This document shows, piece by piece, positions 9,754 through 18,416 of a stretch of 64,000 nt of DNA. This DNA is from Alkaliphilus sp. B6464 (GTDB lineage: Bacteria > Bacillota > Clostridia > Peptostreptococcales > Natronincolaceae), in NCBI RefSeq assembly GCF_018141165.1, contig NZ_CP058557.1, positions 992,001-1,056,000 on the forward strand, written 5' to 3'. Position 1 is the first letter of the stretch, and every line of letters begins with the position of its first letter. The notes beneath the pieces were generated by a model. The model saw only the letters and a list, made by a program, of their open reading frames with translations, was not told the origin of the DNA and did not search any database. A program made the position numbers and the translations under genes.

Positions 9754-11246
9754 TAACTAACAAATCCTTGTGGATTAATAGGAGTACCATTTTTTCTAAC
9801 TTCAAAATGAAGATGAACCCCTGTGCTTCTTCCTGTATTTCCCATTTCGGCAATCTTCTGCCCTTTATAAACACGATCTCCCTTTTTTACAATAAGCTTA
9901 TTATTATGTGCATAATAAGTTTGATATCCGTTTTCATGATCAATAATAACTAGATTACCGTAGCTACCATTTTTTCCTGCGAAGGATACTTTTCCTGCAT
10001 CCGCTGCAGAAACTGTAGTGCCCCTAGAAGATGCTATATCTATTCCTGTATGTCTTCTTCCCCACCTCATACCAAATGGTGAAGTTAAACGTCCCCTTGT
10101 TGGATTAGAAAATGCTCCTGTTGCCATTGTAGCTGGTCTTTCCTTAGTCCCTTGAGCTATAACCCTAGTTTTTGGCTCTGAAATGATTTTTTCGTCTACA
10201 ACTTCCATATTAACTTCTGCACCATTTTCTTTAACTATATATCCTTTTATTTCACGTTTTCCTTCTGCACCTTGAACTGTTATTTTCTTATCACCTTTAT
10301 ATAAAGAAGCTGTTTCCTCGTATTCAGTGTCAAAAGGGATTTCTTCCACCAACTCTATATACTCCTTAGTTCTAACAGAAACCAAAGGCTTAGGCACTAT
10401 TAAACTAATTTTTTGGCCTATTTGTATCCTCTCAGGGTTCATACCTGGATTAGCTTTTATAATATCATCTATCTTTAAATCATATTTTCGCGCAATAGTC
10501 CAAGGATTTTCTCCTGACTCTACTTCATGTATTTTCTCTTCATCTGTACCAATTGCTATTTTTTGTAATGCCTCTTCTTCGTCTATAATCTCACTAAATT
10601 CTGCACCTACTTCAACAATTTCTACTTTTTCTGAAAAATCAATCTCATCATACTCACTCTCTTCCTTTTCTAAGAAAGGAGCTTTAATGCTGTCTAATAT
10701 ATTTAAAGCTGTTTTTTGATCTTTAACGATTACTACTTCTTCTCCCTCAACCTTAATAGCTGTAGCTTTTAATTTAATATCAATTTGTTCCTTAATATTT
10801 TTAATCATTTCATCTACTTTTGTTATCTCGTCTCTTTTTACCTTTGTCTCAATAAATGATGGTTCCTCACTCATTACTACATCCTGACCATATATGGATA
10901 TAGCCTCTTCTTTAACCTGTTTAAGAGCTTCCAAGAATTCCTCTTCGGTCTTAACTACGGCCAGTATATTATCATCTACCTCTACATTATAGGCTGCAAT
11001 TGAACTGTTTGCTTGTAAATATATACCAGATACTAAAGATATAGATATAGCTGCTACACCAGCTGCCCTATATGTAAGCTTCTTATTACATTTAAATTTA
11101 TTATATAGTGATTTAAGTTCAACGCTTTTAACTTTATTATAAAATAACTTAGTATCTATATTCTTACATTTATTGTAGAATGATTTCATCTCAGTTGTAA
11201 TTTTCTTTGAAAATTTATTAACTTTCTCACTTATCTTAGTTTCCAT
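9750..11246 (-). CDS. LysM-G5-M23 peptidoglycan endopeptidase
   Basis: A 498-aa membrane-anchored wall hydrolase. Order of parts: a basic cytoplasmic N-terminus (1-60) with a repeated FYNK/LYNK pattern, a signal-anchor helix (about 61-80), a linker, LysM (about 240-285: VESGENPWTIARKYDLK), G5 domain (about 290-365), and M23 peptidase (about 390-495) with ligands in GRRHTGIDIA and the HLHFE motif. M23 enzymes cut peptide cross-links; LysM and G5 bind glycan. The ATG has GAGGAGA upstream. It is a plausible WalR target: an extended -10 promoter and a near-consensus WalR half-site pair lie upstream. Confidence 0.92.
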   Translation of the reverse strand: METKISEKVNKFSKKITTEMKSFYNKCKNIDTKLFYNKVKSVELKSLYNKFKCNKKLTYRAAGVAAISISLVSGIYLQANSSIAAYNVEVDDNILAVVKTEEEFLEALKQVKEEAISIYGQDVVMSEEPSFIETKVKRDEITKVDEMIKNIKEQIDIKLKATAIKVEGEEVVIVKDQKTALNILDSIKAPFLEKEESEYDEIDFSEKVEIVEVGAEFSEIIDEEEALQKIAIGTDEEKIHEVESGENPWTIARKYDLKIDDIIKANPGMNPERIQIGQKISLIVPKPLVSVRTKEYIELVEEIPFDTEYEETASLYKGDKKITVQGAEGKREIKGYIVKENGAEVNMEVVDEKIISEPKTRVIAQGTKERPATMATGAFSNPTRGRLTSPFGMRWGRRHTGIDIASSRGTTVSAADAGKVSFAGKNGSYGNLVIIDHENGYQTYYAHNNKLIVKKGDRVYKGQKIAEMGNTGRSTGVHLHFEVRKNGTPINPQGFVSY

Positions 11247-11326
11247 CTGTAAATCTCCTCTCAGAGTATCTAATTCATTGTAGACATCTCTTGATTTAAT
11301 TTTCTTAGGATTCTCTTAAAATCTCC

Positions 11327-11381
11327 GTAACTCTTTTGTAACAATTACTTTTTTATTATAACATAAAATATATTTTTTCAA
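11327..11381 (-). promoter_or_regulatory. Promoter and possible WalR box of the M23 gene
   Basis: On the minus strand TTGAAA (11376-11381), a 15-nt spacer and extended -10 TGTTATAAT (-10 hexamer 11355-11360). Just downstream is TGTTAC-N5-AGTTAC (11327-11343), one mismatch from the WalR consensus TGTWAH-N5-TGTWAH known from Bacillus and Staphylococcus. Its position downstream of the start point would fit repression. AT-rich sequence makes chance matches possible. Confidence 0.35.
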
Positions 11382-11556
11382 TACCCAAACTTATATTTTT
11401 TATATAAAATATAAACTTTCTAGTTATTTAAAATTTTAAAATCAGTAACAGGTCGATCACATTTTGCGTATTGAAACTTTTACCTTAAAAATTCAAGGCT
11501 ATAGGAATTAATACGATAGTACAAGATGATTTTTAGTTTGCCCGAGCTATAGAAGA

Positions 11557-13062
11557 TTATTCCATATTTTTATTTAGCCACTTGGAAAACTCGCTTTTCA
11601 AATCCTTATTTGTATTTTTTTGCATAATATCATAAAAATCTTTTGTTGTGGCATTTTTGAATTTATAGGTATCAAAATATTCTCTTAAAGCCTTTAAGAA
11701 AGCTTCATCTCCCATTTCTCGTCGAAGCTCTTTTATAAACATAGCCCCTTTACTGTAAACAATACTACTATATTCTATAGAACTATCGAATTCTTTTAGG
11801 CTTCTTAAAATACCTTTATCATCTTTATTATATCCATGCCTAACAAAATCTTTATATTGAGCTTTTATCATTTTTTCATATATCTCTTCTTCAATATGGG
11901 CACCGTATTTTTCTTCAAAGTACATTAATGTAGCATGTTCTGTCAAAGCCTCATCTAGCCATGGTTCTGTCACTTCATTATTTCCTACAATTCCATACCA
12001 CCACTGATGGGCTACTTCGTGAGCTATTACATATTCTAAAGCAAGGTCCTCCTTCATTTCGTAAAGAGATTGACTAATCATGACTAGATTTGGATACTCC
12101 ATTCCTCCTATAAAAAAGTCACTAGCAACTATAGATAACTGCTTATATGGATATTTTCCAAAAACCCTATTAAATATTTCTAAAGCTTCTATTCCATATT
12201 TTAATGCCTGCTCATTCTTCAATCCACCTATTGTATAAGAAATTACTTCTGTACCGTCTACATTACCTCTATCTATAGTAAACTTTTCGCTTAAAATCAT
12301 AGTAAAGTCTCTTACATTACTAGCATTAATTTTATAAGTTTTTTTCTTATCATTAGAAGACACTTTCAAAATATTACCAGTAGTAGCTAACTCATATTTG
12401 TCTGGAATAGTCATTGTTACATTATATTCCGCTATATCACTATAAAACGGATCCCCTATAGAATAATAGGGATCTAAATTCCATCCATTCTTATCAAATA
12501 CAGATAAAATTGGATACCAATTTGCTATGTTTACTGTATTTTCACCATAACCCATTCGTCCTATAGAATTAGGAAGCTTTATCTCAAAATCCATGCTTAA
12601 CTCGATAGAGGTTCCTGGTTTTACTGGTATTTTAGGTGTAACTCTTAAATTTGTACTTCCGTCACCTATAATCTTATAGTTTATTCCCTTCCCACCTTCC
12701 CTCACATTCATAAGCTCAATCCAACCTTTATCAAAACCATTAGGATAGGCTTTTACCATATCACTAGCCTCGAATGGGGCACTGTTGTTATTTTTGAAGG
12801 CGTTAGGGTATAAGTGGAAGTACAGATTTTTCATTACTTGATTGCTGGTATTTTCATAATATATACGTTGTTCTCCCCTTACTATCATATCATTTTCATC
12901 AAATACTGCATTAATTGTATATTGTGGTGCTTGCTGTGGCTTTGTAAAGGTATTAAAAACCCTTTGAACTTTGCCCATATCCCATATATAGTGAATAGAT
13001 ACAGAAAAGACAAATGCTACTAATATAATACTTAAGGTACGGACTCTTCTGCTGAGCCTCAT
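11557..13062 (-). CDS. M1 family metallo-aminopeptidase, membrane anchored
   Basis: About 501 aa. An N-terminal signal-anchor helix (about residues 8-25) is followed by a beta-sandwich domain and the gluzincin catalytic domain with HEVAHQWWYG near residue 345 and the third zinc ligand Glu in WLDEALTEHA 18 residues on. The exopeptidase GxMEN-like motif appears as FIGGMEYPN; the Asn of GAMEN is replaced by Tyr, so substrate recognition may differ from classic aminopeptidases. Start at ATG 13062, 8 nt from AGGAGG; the GTG at 13071 overlaps that site. It stands alone, divergent from the primosome genes. About 310 bp of AT-rich DNA separate it from the M23 gene. Confidence 0.9.
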   Translation of the reverse strand: MRLSRRVRTLSIILVAFVFSVSIHYIWDMGKVQRVFNTFTKPQQAPQYTINAVFDENDMIVRGEQRIYYENTSNQVMKNLYFHLYPNAFKNNNSAPFEASDMVKAYPNGFDKGWIELMNVREGGKGINYKIIGDGSTNLRVTPKIPVKPGTSIELSMDFEIKLPNSIGRMGYGENTVNIANWYPILSVFDKNGWNLDPYYSIGDPFYSDIAEYNVTMTIPDKYELATTGNILKVSSNDKKKTYKINASNVRDFTMILSEKFTIDRGNVDGTEVISYTIGGLKNEQALKYGIEALEIFNRVFGKYPYKQLSIVASDFFIGGMEYPNLVMISQSLYEMKEDLALEYVIAHEVAHQWWYGIVGNNEVTEPWLDEALTEHATLMYFEEKYGAHIEEEIYEKMIKAQYKDFVRHGYNKDDKGILRSLKEFDSSIEYSSIVYSKGAMFIKELRREMGDEAFLKALREYFDTYKFKNATTKDFYDIMQKNTNKDLKSEFSKWLNKNME

Positions 13063-13245
13063 TTTATACACCTCCTTAACAATTTAACGTACTATTAGAT
13101 TTTATTACAAACTTTTTCTTTTATTCCACAAATTCTATTTAAACGCTAGAAACAGTATGCGTTGTTCTATGATATAATTATATAAAAGATATAATAAAGG
13201 CTCTTATTAAAATTTTTAGTAAGCCTTTGTTGGAATGCATTTTGC

Positions 13246-13263
13246 GGAAAGTATATACTTTCC
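13246..13263. promoter_or_regulatory. 18-bp perfect palindrome upstream of the dnaD-like gene
   Basis: GGAAAGTATATACTTTCC, perfect two-fold symmetry, centred 39 nt before the start codon of the DnaD-like gene. No T-run follows, so it is not a terminator; a regulator site or mRNA hairpin is more likely. A -10-like TATAAT (13173-13178) lies further upstream and would place it in the 5' leader. Confidence 0.45.
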
Positions 13264-13293
13264 TATACGTTATAATAAAATGGAGTGATAGCT

Positions 13294-14385
13294 ATGAGTT
13301 TTATTAAAGGGAGTACTTCTATTGATTTAGGGGACACGCCTATTGAAAATATTTTTATAGATGTTTATATGCCAATGACAAATGGAACCTTTGTACAAGT
13401 GTATTTGCTTGGATATAAATATTCTCTTGATCGTGATCCTAATATGGAGGTAAATAATATGTCTATTGCAAGACATCTTAATATTCCTCTATCTGATGTG
13501 CTATCCGCCTGGGATTTTTGGGAAAGCAAACAAATTGTAAAGAAACATAAAGTAGATGGTGAAGATGAAAATAACTATACTGTTGAATTTATTAATTTAA
13601 AACAGCTTTATATTGATAATAATTATAAAGCTAACTACAATATGCAAGTAAACAATAGTATTACAGAAAAAAAATCTGATACTTATACTTGTTCCCCTAC
13701 AGATCTAGTGGAAGCTAATAAGGTACCAGAAATTAGAGATATGTTTGTAGAAATAAACAAAATTATTGCTAGAGAACTTGCTCCTAACGAAAAATTAAAG
13801 GTAATAGAATTACTTTATCAATACAATATAGATCCACCTCTAATAGTTGAAGCCTTTCGTTATTCTAAAAAGCAAAAAAAGGTAAGACATATTTTGAGCT
13901 ATTCAGCTGGTGTTATTAGAACCTGGTATGATAAAGGTGTTTTTACTGTGGAACAGTTACAGGAACATCTTATTAAGCAAGGTGAAAGATATGGCCTATA
14001 TAGCAGAGTATTCAAATCTTTAGGTTTTGGCTCTAGGGAAGCATCTGAAGCTGAAATGAAGGTCATGGATAGCTGGATAGATGAATTCCAATTTGATCTT
14101 GATTTGATTTTAGCTGCATGTCAAAACTCTAGCAAAACCCCTAATCCTAATATTAACTATATTAACGGGATATTAAGAGACTGGCACAGAAAAGGAGTTA
14201 AACAAGTAGTAGATATAGAAAATCTAGACTATAAAGAGAAAAAGACTTTTTCGTATAAACCAACTCAAAGTACACCTAAAATAAAAACTAAATTCCACCT
14301 TGCAAAAAGCCGTGGTGATAAATACACTGCTGACGAGTTAGAGCAACTTATATTAAACAATCAGAAACAAAGATTAAATCGATAG
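13294..14385 (+). CDS. DnaD/DnaB-type primosome protein
   Basis: A 363-aa protein starting at ATG 13294 (GGAG 8 nt upstream; the GTG at 13285 overlaps that site). An N-terminal winged-helix region (about 15-85) is followed by two copies of the DnaD C-terminal (DnaB_2) domain, about 140-210 and 225-295, the second holding the WIDEFQFDLDLILAACQ / YINGILRDWHRKGV pattern (YxxxIxxxW). These proteins help load the replicative helicase in Firmicutes. The DnaC-like ATPase gene follows after 13 nt, so the pair forms a helicase-loading operon, 2.8 kb from dnaB itself. Confidence 0.88.
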   Translation: MSFIKGSTSIDLGDTPIENIFIDVYMPMTNGTFVQVYLLGYKYSLDRDPNMEVNNMSIARHLNIPLSDVLSAWDFWESKQIVKKHKVDGEDENNYTVEFINLKQLYIDNNYKANYNMQVNNSITEKKSDTYTCSPTDLVEANKVPEIRDMFVEINKIIARELAPNEKLKVIELLYQYNIDPPLIVEAFRYSKKQKKVRHILSYSAGVIRTWYDKGVFTVEQLQEHLIKQGERYGLYSRVFKSLGFGSREASEAEMKVMDSWIDEFQFDLDLILAACQNSSKTPNPNINYINGILRDWHRKGVKQVVDIENLDYKEKKTFSYKPTQSTPKIKTKFHLAKSRGDKYTADELEQLILNNQKQRLNR

Positions 14386-14398
14386 GAGGTGTTATTTT

Positions 14399-15376
14399 AT
14401 GATGCACTCATTCATACATGAAATACTGAGAGATTATGAGGAAAAAAGAAATAGGGCTAAAGCATTTAAAGAAAAGAGATTACAAGAAGTCTATGAAAAA
14501 GTTCCAACAATAAAAGAAATTGATGAAGAACTTCAAAAAACAGGTATATCCATTTCTAAAGCATTAATAAGAGGTACAGAGGATCCTGAAAAAACCATAG
14601 AAGACTTTAAGCAAAAGTTAGAGCAATTAAAACAAGAACGTGCAATCTTATTAACCGAGAATAATATCCCTCTACAATATTTAGATGAAAATTATTCTTG
14701 TGAAGAGTGTAAAGATACAGGTTTTGTTAATAGTGGACAAAAATGTAAATGTTTTAGACAACAGCTTATTATTAAGGCTTATAATATGTCAAACTTATCT
14801 AATGTTTTGAAAAAGGAGAACTTCCAACACTTTAACTTAGATTTATTTTCTAGCAAGCCTTTTGAAGGACAATCTTTAAGTCCAAAGGAAAACATGATGG
14901 ATATACTTAATATCTGCGAAGGCTTTGTATTTAACTTTAATGAAAACAATGAAGAGAATTTATTGTTTTATGGAGAAACAGGTCTTGGAAAAACATTTTT
15001 AACTAATTGTGTAGCAAAGGCATTACTGGATAGAGGAAATATTGTTATATATCAAACTTCATTCAAGCTATTAGAAATATTAGAAGAGCTACGTTTTAAA
15101 AATAATGATGATAAAGAAAAATATAATCTTATATTTGAAGCAGATTTATTAATAATAGATGATTTAGGTACAGAAATGACTAATACTTTTACAAATAGTG
15201 AGATTTTCAATATTATTAATAGTCGTCTTTTATCTAATAAGAAAACAATTGTTTCCACGAATTTATCTCCTAAAGAGATGATGGATCGTTACGATGATCG
15301 TATTTTTTCTCGTCTCTTCTCAAAATTTACTGTACTTCATTTCTTTGGTAAAGATTTAAGATGGGAAACAAAATAG
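14399..15376 (+). CDS. dnaC: DnaC/DnaI-like AAA+ helicase loader
   Basis: The 325 aa contain a coiled N-terminal region, a zinc-binding segment (CEECKDTGFVNSGQKCKCF, about 100-118), and an AAA+ core with Walker A GETGLGKT (about 198) and Walker B LLIIDDLG (about 250). This layout is that of DnaI/DnaC loaders, which deliver the DnaB hexamer to DNA. Strong GGAGG site 9 nt before ATG. Last gene of the two-gene primosome operon, followed directly by a terminator. The name dnaC here means the loader; in Bacillus the same symbol is used for the helicase. Confidence 0.9.
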   Translation: MMHSFIHEILRDYEEKRNRAKAFKEKRLQEVYEKVPTIKEIDEELQKTGISISKALIRGTEDPEKTIEDFKQKLEQLKQERAILLTENNIPLQYLDENYSCEECKDTGFVNSGQKCKCFRQQLIIKAYNMSNLSNVLKKENFQHFNLDLFSSKPFEGQSLSPKENMMDILNICEGFVFNFNENNEENLLFYGETGLGKTFLTNCVAKALLDRGNIVIYQTSFKLLEILEELRFKNNDDKEKYNLIFEADLLIIDDLGTEMTNTFTNSEIFNIINSRLLSNKKTIVSTNLSPKEMMDRYDDRIFSRLFSKFTVLHFFGKDLRWETK

Positions 15377-15406
15377 CCTCTACTCATAGAGTAAAGGCTA
15401 TTTTTT
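15373..15406 (+). terminator. Terminator of the dnaD-dnaC operon
   Basis: Stem AGCCTCTACTC/GAGTAAAGGCT (one mismatch, 3-nt loop) followed by TTTTTT; it begins inside the dnaC stop codon. Confidence 0.85.
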
Positions 15407-15410
15407 AATT

Positions 15411-15485
15411 TGGTGACCCCTAGGGGAATCGAACCCCTGTTACCGCCGTGAAAGGGCGGTGTCTTAACCGCTTGACCAAGGGGCC
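15411..15485 (-). tRNA. tRNA-Glu (UUC)
   Basis: 75 nt including an encoded CCA. Acceptor arm GGCCCCT/AGGGGTC, anticodon loop CTTTCAC (anticodon TTC), T-loop GTTCGATTC. Convergent with dnaC, whose terminator ends 5 nt away. Confidence 0.97.
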
Positions 15486-15539
15486 TAGACAGCAATTCCC
15501 AGTATCCTTAACCAAGAATCACCGTTATAAGATTATAAA

Positions 15540-15615
15540 TGGTGACCCATCCGCGACTCGAACGCGGGACACCCTGATTAAAAGTCAGGTGCTCTACCGA
15601 CTGAGCTAATGGGTC
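15540..15615 (-). tRNA. tRNA-Lys (UUU)
   Basis: 76 nt with encoded CCA. Acceptor GACCCAT paired with ATGGGTC, anticodon arm CTGAC-TTTTAAT-CAG with anticodon TTT, T-arm loop GTTCGAGTC. It precedes tRNA-Glu on the same strand, 54 nt apart, probably co-transcribed. Confidence 0.97.
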
Positions 15616-15703
15616 AAGTTCTTGCTCACAGTTATATATATTACCTAAAATTTTACGTTGTGTCAACATATTTCTACAAAAAATTTGTATGCTTCTATGA
15701 AAC

Positions 15704-15731
15704 TAAAAAACCTAGGTAGTTAGCCTAGGTT
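15704..15731 (-). terminator. Terminator of the DUF1858 gene
   Basis: Stem AACCTAGG/CCTAGGTT with a 7-nt loop (15709-15731) followed on the minus strand by TTTTTT; 10 nt past the stop codon. Confidence 0.8.
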
Positions 15732-15740
15732 CTTTATTAA

Positions 15741-15944
15741 CTATTTTGACTCAAAATATTTATTTAATTCAGCGATTAAATCCTGAACATTAATACCATG
15801 AACTCTACCTGCATCACCAATGCTCTCCATTGTAGCACCTGGGCAGCCAAGGCAGTGAAGACCAAAGCTCATAAAAATAGGTGCAACTTCGCGATCCATT
15901 TGTAAAACTTCCATAATTGTCATATCTTCTGTAACTTTAAACAT
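15741..15944 (-). CDS. DUF1858 redox-disulfide protein
   Basis: A 67-aa protein starting at ATG 15944 with AGGAGG upstream; a longer reading to 16013 has no ribosome site. It matches the DUF1858 family (prismane-associated redox disulfide): opening VTEDMTIMEVLQMD, then a GLHCLGCPGA motif containing CxxC. The family is small, cytosolic and common in anaerobes, often linked with hybrid-cluster proteins; a role in redox or nitrosative stress is suggested but not proven. It stands alone with its own terminator; the upstream intergenic DNA carries the DnaA boxes described separately. Confidence 0.85.
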   Translation of the reverse strand: MFKVTEDMTIMEVLQMDREVAPIFMSFGLHCLGCPGATMESIGDAGRVHGINVQDLIAELNKYFESK

Positions 15945-16100
15945 TCGACTTCCTCCTTTTTTATAAATATTTCTGATTTCTATAATATTACCACTTTTAT
16001 ATTGTTTAATCAATGTCGCATACTACATTATATTTATTTCTCATTATTAATTTAACTTAATAATTATAGTATGGTTTAATGTAAAGCTCTTTATTATATA

Positions 16101-16233
16101 TGATCCACATTTTTCTGATAAATTTTTAATACTATCCACAAAATCCAGGGCTTATGCACAAGTGTTCGGTGGATATTGTGGATAAGTCTGAATTTTTTCT
16201 AAATAATATGTTAAATTCTCATAGTTATCCTCA
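16101..16233. promoter_or_regulatory. Cluster of DnaA boxes
   Basis: Four close matches to TTATNCACA within 85 bp: TGATCCACA (16101-16109, one mismatch), CTATCCACA (16132-16140, one mismatch), TTATGCACA (16152-16160, exact for TTATNCACA) and TTATCCACA on the minus strand (16177-16185, perfect). TTATCCTCA at 16225-16233 is a weaker fifth. It lies in a 309-bp gap near dnaB and the loader genes. Whether it is an origin, a DnaA-titration site or a regulatory site is not decided by sequence. Confidence 0.55.
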
Positions 16234-16253
16234 GGCTCACTTGTTATATAGCA

Positions 16254-16859
16254 TTAACTATTTTGCTGAATCTCATAGTACATATCCTTTGTAATTACCA
16301 TATTAATAAATTGACATTTTATTTTTTTAGATTCTTGCTTAAAAAAATGCCTATATGGAATAAAATAGTCATCTTTGAAAATAGGTAAACTTTGATCTTC
16401 AAATTCCTCCATAACAATACCCTTTGACTTAAAACCACATTTTTCATAGCACCTTTGGGCTCTTTTATTAAAAACAGATACTTTTAAATACAATGTCTTC
16501 ATTTTTAATCCTTCAAAGTAGTAAGTTAAAAAGGCCTTTAATCCATCTGTACCATATCCTTGAGCAATTTCACCTGGGTCAAACACTATTCCAAGCTCAC
16601 TAGCTTTTCTAAACCACTTAATATCCCTTAGGGAAATATATCCAACCAACTGGTCGGAATAGTTAAATACTACAAAGCATCTCTTTGAAAAAGATAATGC
16701 TTTCTTTTTATACCAATAATCACTTTCTTTTTTACTCATATAAGGAAAATTATAACAATAAAATAATGGATCCTTATGTCTTCCCCACTCTTGCATAATA
16801 TCTACATGCTTTCTTTCAAGCTTTTTAATATAGGTTTTTTGCCCCCTTGCAACTACCAT
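16254..16859 (-). CDS. GNAT family N-acetyltransferase (RimJ/RimL-like)
   Basis: A 201-aa GNAT protein: the beta4-alpha3 acetyl-CoA site is seen in GEIAQGYGTDGLKAFLTYYF and the C-terminal motif in NKRAQRCYEKCGFKSKG. The pattern of an early LxxxHxxxM and a YISLRDI strand resembles the RimJ/RimL ribosomal-protein acetyltransferases or acetyltransferase_3. Substrate unknown. It follows dnaB by 11 nt on the same strand with GGGGGAT upstream of the ATG, so it is co-transcribed with the helicase gene, an association that probably reflects a shared promoter only. No clear terminator follows. Confidence 0.82.
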   Translation of the reverse strand: MVVARGQKTYIKKLERKHVDIMQEWGRHKDPLFYCYNFPYMSKKESDYWYKKKALSFSKRCFVVFNYSDQLVGYISLRDIKWFRKASELGIVFDPGEIAQGYGTDGLKAFLTYYFEGLKMKTLYLKVSVFNKRAQRCYEKCGFKSKGIVMEEFEDQSLPIFKDDYFIPYRHFFKQESKKIKCQFINMVITKDMYYEIQQNS

Positions 16860-16870
16860 GCTATCCCCCG

Positions 16871-18214
16871 CTATGCATCTCTATATTTTTCATAGTCTAA
16901 AAACTTTTGGAATTGTCCCAACCAAATTAGATCCACGGTCCCTGTTTCCCCATGACGGTGCTTTGCAATAATTACTTCACCGATATTCTTTTTATCACTA
17001 TCGGGATGATAATATTCATCACGATATAAAAACATAACTAAGTCTGCGTCCTGCTCTATGGCCCCTGACTCTCTAAGGTCCGATAAAATAGGTCTATGGT
17101 CAGCTCTAAGCTCAGGCGCACGAGATAATTGAGATAAGGCGATTACAGGACAGTCTAATTCTTTAGCCATTATTTTTAAGTTTCTTGATATAGATGCTAT
17201 TTCCTGCTGCCTACTTTCACTTCTTCCTTCACCCTCCATTAGCTGCAAGTAGTCGATTAAAACAAGGTCTAACCCTTTCTCCATTTTTAATCGTCTACAT
17301 TTTGATCTCATCTCCATTACCGAAATACCTGGGGTATCATCAAAAAAGATTTTAGATTGTGATAAGGGAGCCATAGCTCCTGCAATTTTCGCCCATTCCT
17401 CTTCATTTAGGTTTCCAACTTGAATCTTTCCTAAATCTACCATAGATTCGGCTGCTAACATTCTGAGCATTAGTTGTTCCTTAGACATCTCCAAGCTAAA
17501 TACAGCTACAGAAGCACCTGCTTTAATAGCTGCATTTTGAGCTAAGTTTAACGAAAAAGCAGACTTACCCATAGCAGGTCTAGCTGCAACTAGAATTAAG
17601 TCCGTTTTATGAAATCCACTTAACTTTTTATCTAAATCCATAAAACCTGTAGACAAGCCAGTAATACCTTTTTTATTTTCATAAAGTTCTTCTATTCTAT
17701 CAAACGTATCTGATAAAACATCTCTAATGGGAGTAAACCCTTCATTAGATCTATCTTGCGAAATGTCGTATATGCTTTTTTGTGCCTGCTCAATTACTTC
17801 TAATACTTCTACGTCACTACTATAGCCTAATTGAATTATTTCTTGGGAGGATTTAATTAGCTTACGAAGTAGGGACTTTCTCTCTACTATTTCTGCATAA
17901 TATCGCACATTGGAAGTAATAGGGACACCAGAAGCTAAGCTAGTTAAATACGGAATTCCACCTATGGCATCTAAAATTTCTCTTTTTTTGAGCTCTTCAG
18001 TTAAGGTAACTAGATCTACTGGCTCATTCCTATTGAACAAGTCATACATAGCTTCAAATATTTCTTTATGGGCCTCTTTGTAAAAATCTGAGCCTCTTAA
18101 AAATTCTAAAACAACGATAATCGCTTCCCTATCTAATAACATAGACCCTAAGACTGACTGTTCGGCTTCTATACTATTAGGTGGTATCTTATTCATTAAT
18201 TTTAAATCTTCCAC
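16871..18214 (-). CDS. dnaB: Replicative DNA helicase DnaB
   Basis: The 447 aa match the family length. N-terminal DnaB_N (about 10-115, beginning PPNSIEAEQSVLGSML), RecA-like C-terminal domain (about 180-445) with Walker A AARPAMGKSAF, Walker B LVLIDYLQLM and RQQEIASISRNLK. Hexameric helicase that unwinds DNA at forks. Start codon GTG at 18214 with AGGAGGT 6 nt upstream. Downstream of the gdpP-rplI unit as in many Firmicutes but separated by two hairpins, so it probably has its own promoter in the 200-bp gap. A GNAT gene follows in the same unit. The helicase-loader genes are 2.8 kb away on the other strand. Confidence 0.97.
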   Translation of the reverse strand: MEDLKLMNKIPPNSIEAEQSVLGSMLLDREAIIVVLEFLRGSDFYKEAHKEIFEAMYDLFNRNEPVDLVTLTEELKKREILDAIGGIPYLTSLASGVPITSNVRYYAEIVERKSLLRKLIKSSQEIIQLGYSSDVEVLEVIEQAQKSIYDISQDRSNEGFTPIRDVLSDTFDRIEELYENKKGITGLSTGFMDLDKKLSGFHKTDLILVAARPAMGKSAFSLNLAQNAAIKAGASVAVFSLEMSKEQLMLRMLAAESMVDLGKIQVGNLNEEEWAKIAGAMAPLSQSKIFFDDTPGISVMEMRSKCRRLKMEKGLDLVLIDYLQLMEGEGRSESRQQEIASISRNLKIMAKELDCPVIALSQLSRAPELRADHRPILSDLRESGAIEQDADLVMFLYRDEYYHPDSDKKNIGEVIIAKHRHGETGTVDLIWLGQFQKFLDYEKYRDA

Positions 18215-18289
18215 AGATATACCTCCTACCTACTACCTGTTTGTTTAAGATTTTTATATAGGTTTAAATATTATTACACTAATTATAAT

Positions 18290-18327
18290 ATAATAAAGGG
18301 TTGGTGTCATTACCAACCCTTTATTAT
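18290..18327 (-). terminator. Strong stem-loop between rplI and dnaB
   Basis: A 16-bp perfect stem (ATAATAAAGGGTTGGT / ACCAACCCTTTATTAT) with a 6-nt loop. A second, imperfect hairpin (18382-18416) overlaps the rplI stop codon. Together they end the upstream transcript. Confidence 0.75.
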
Positions 18328-18381
18328 ATAACAAAATATACTTTCTAATTGTAATCTCCTCTGAAGAAGCTAGAGGTTAGT

Positions 18382-18416
18382 AAAAGCATTCGATGCCATA
18401 GCATCAGACATCTTTT
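18382..18416 (-). terminator. Imperfect hairpin at the rplI stop codon
   Basis: The arms AAAAGCATTCGATGC and GCATCAGACATCTTTT pair imperfectly and the second arm runs into the rplI stop codon. The core TCTGATGCTATGGCATC closely resembles the palindrome at 9714-9753, which occupies the same position relative to its gene. Confidence 0.5.
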
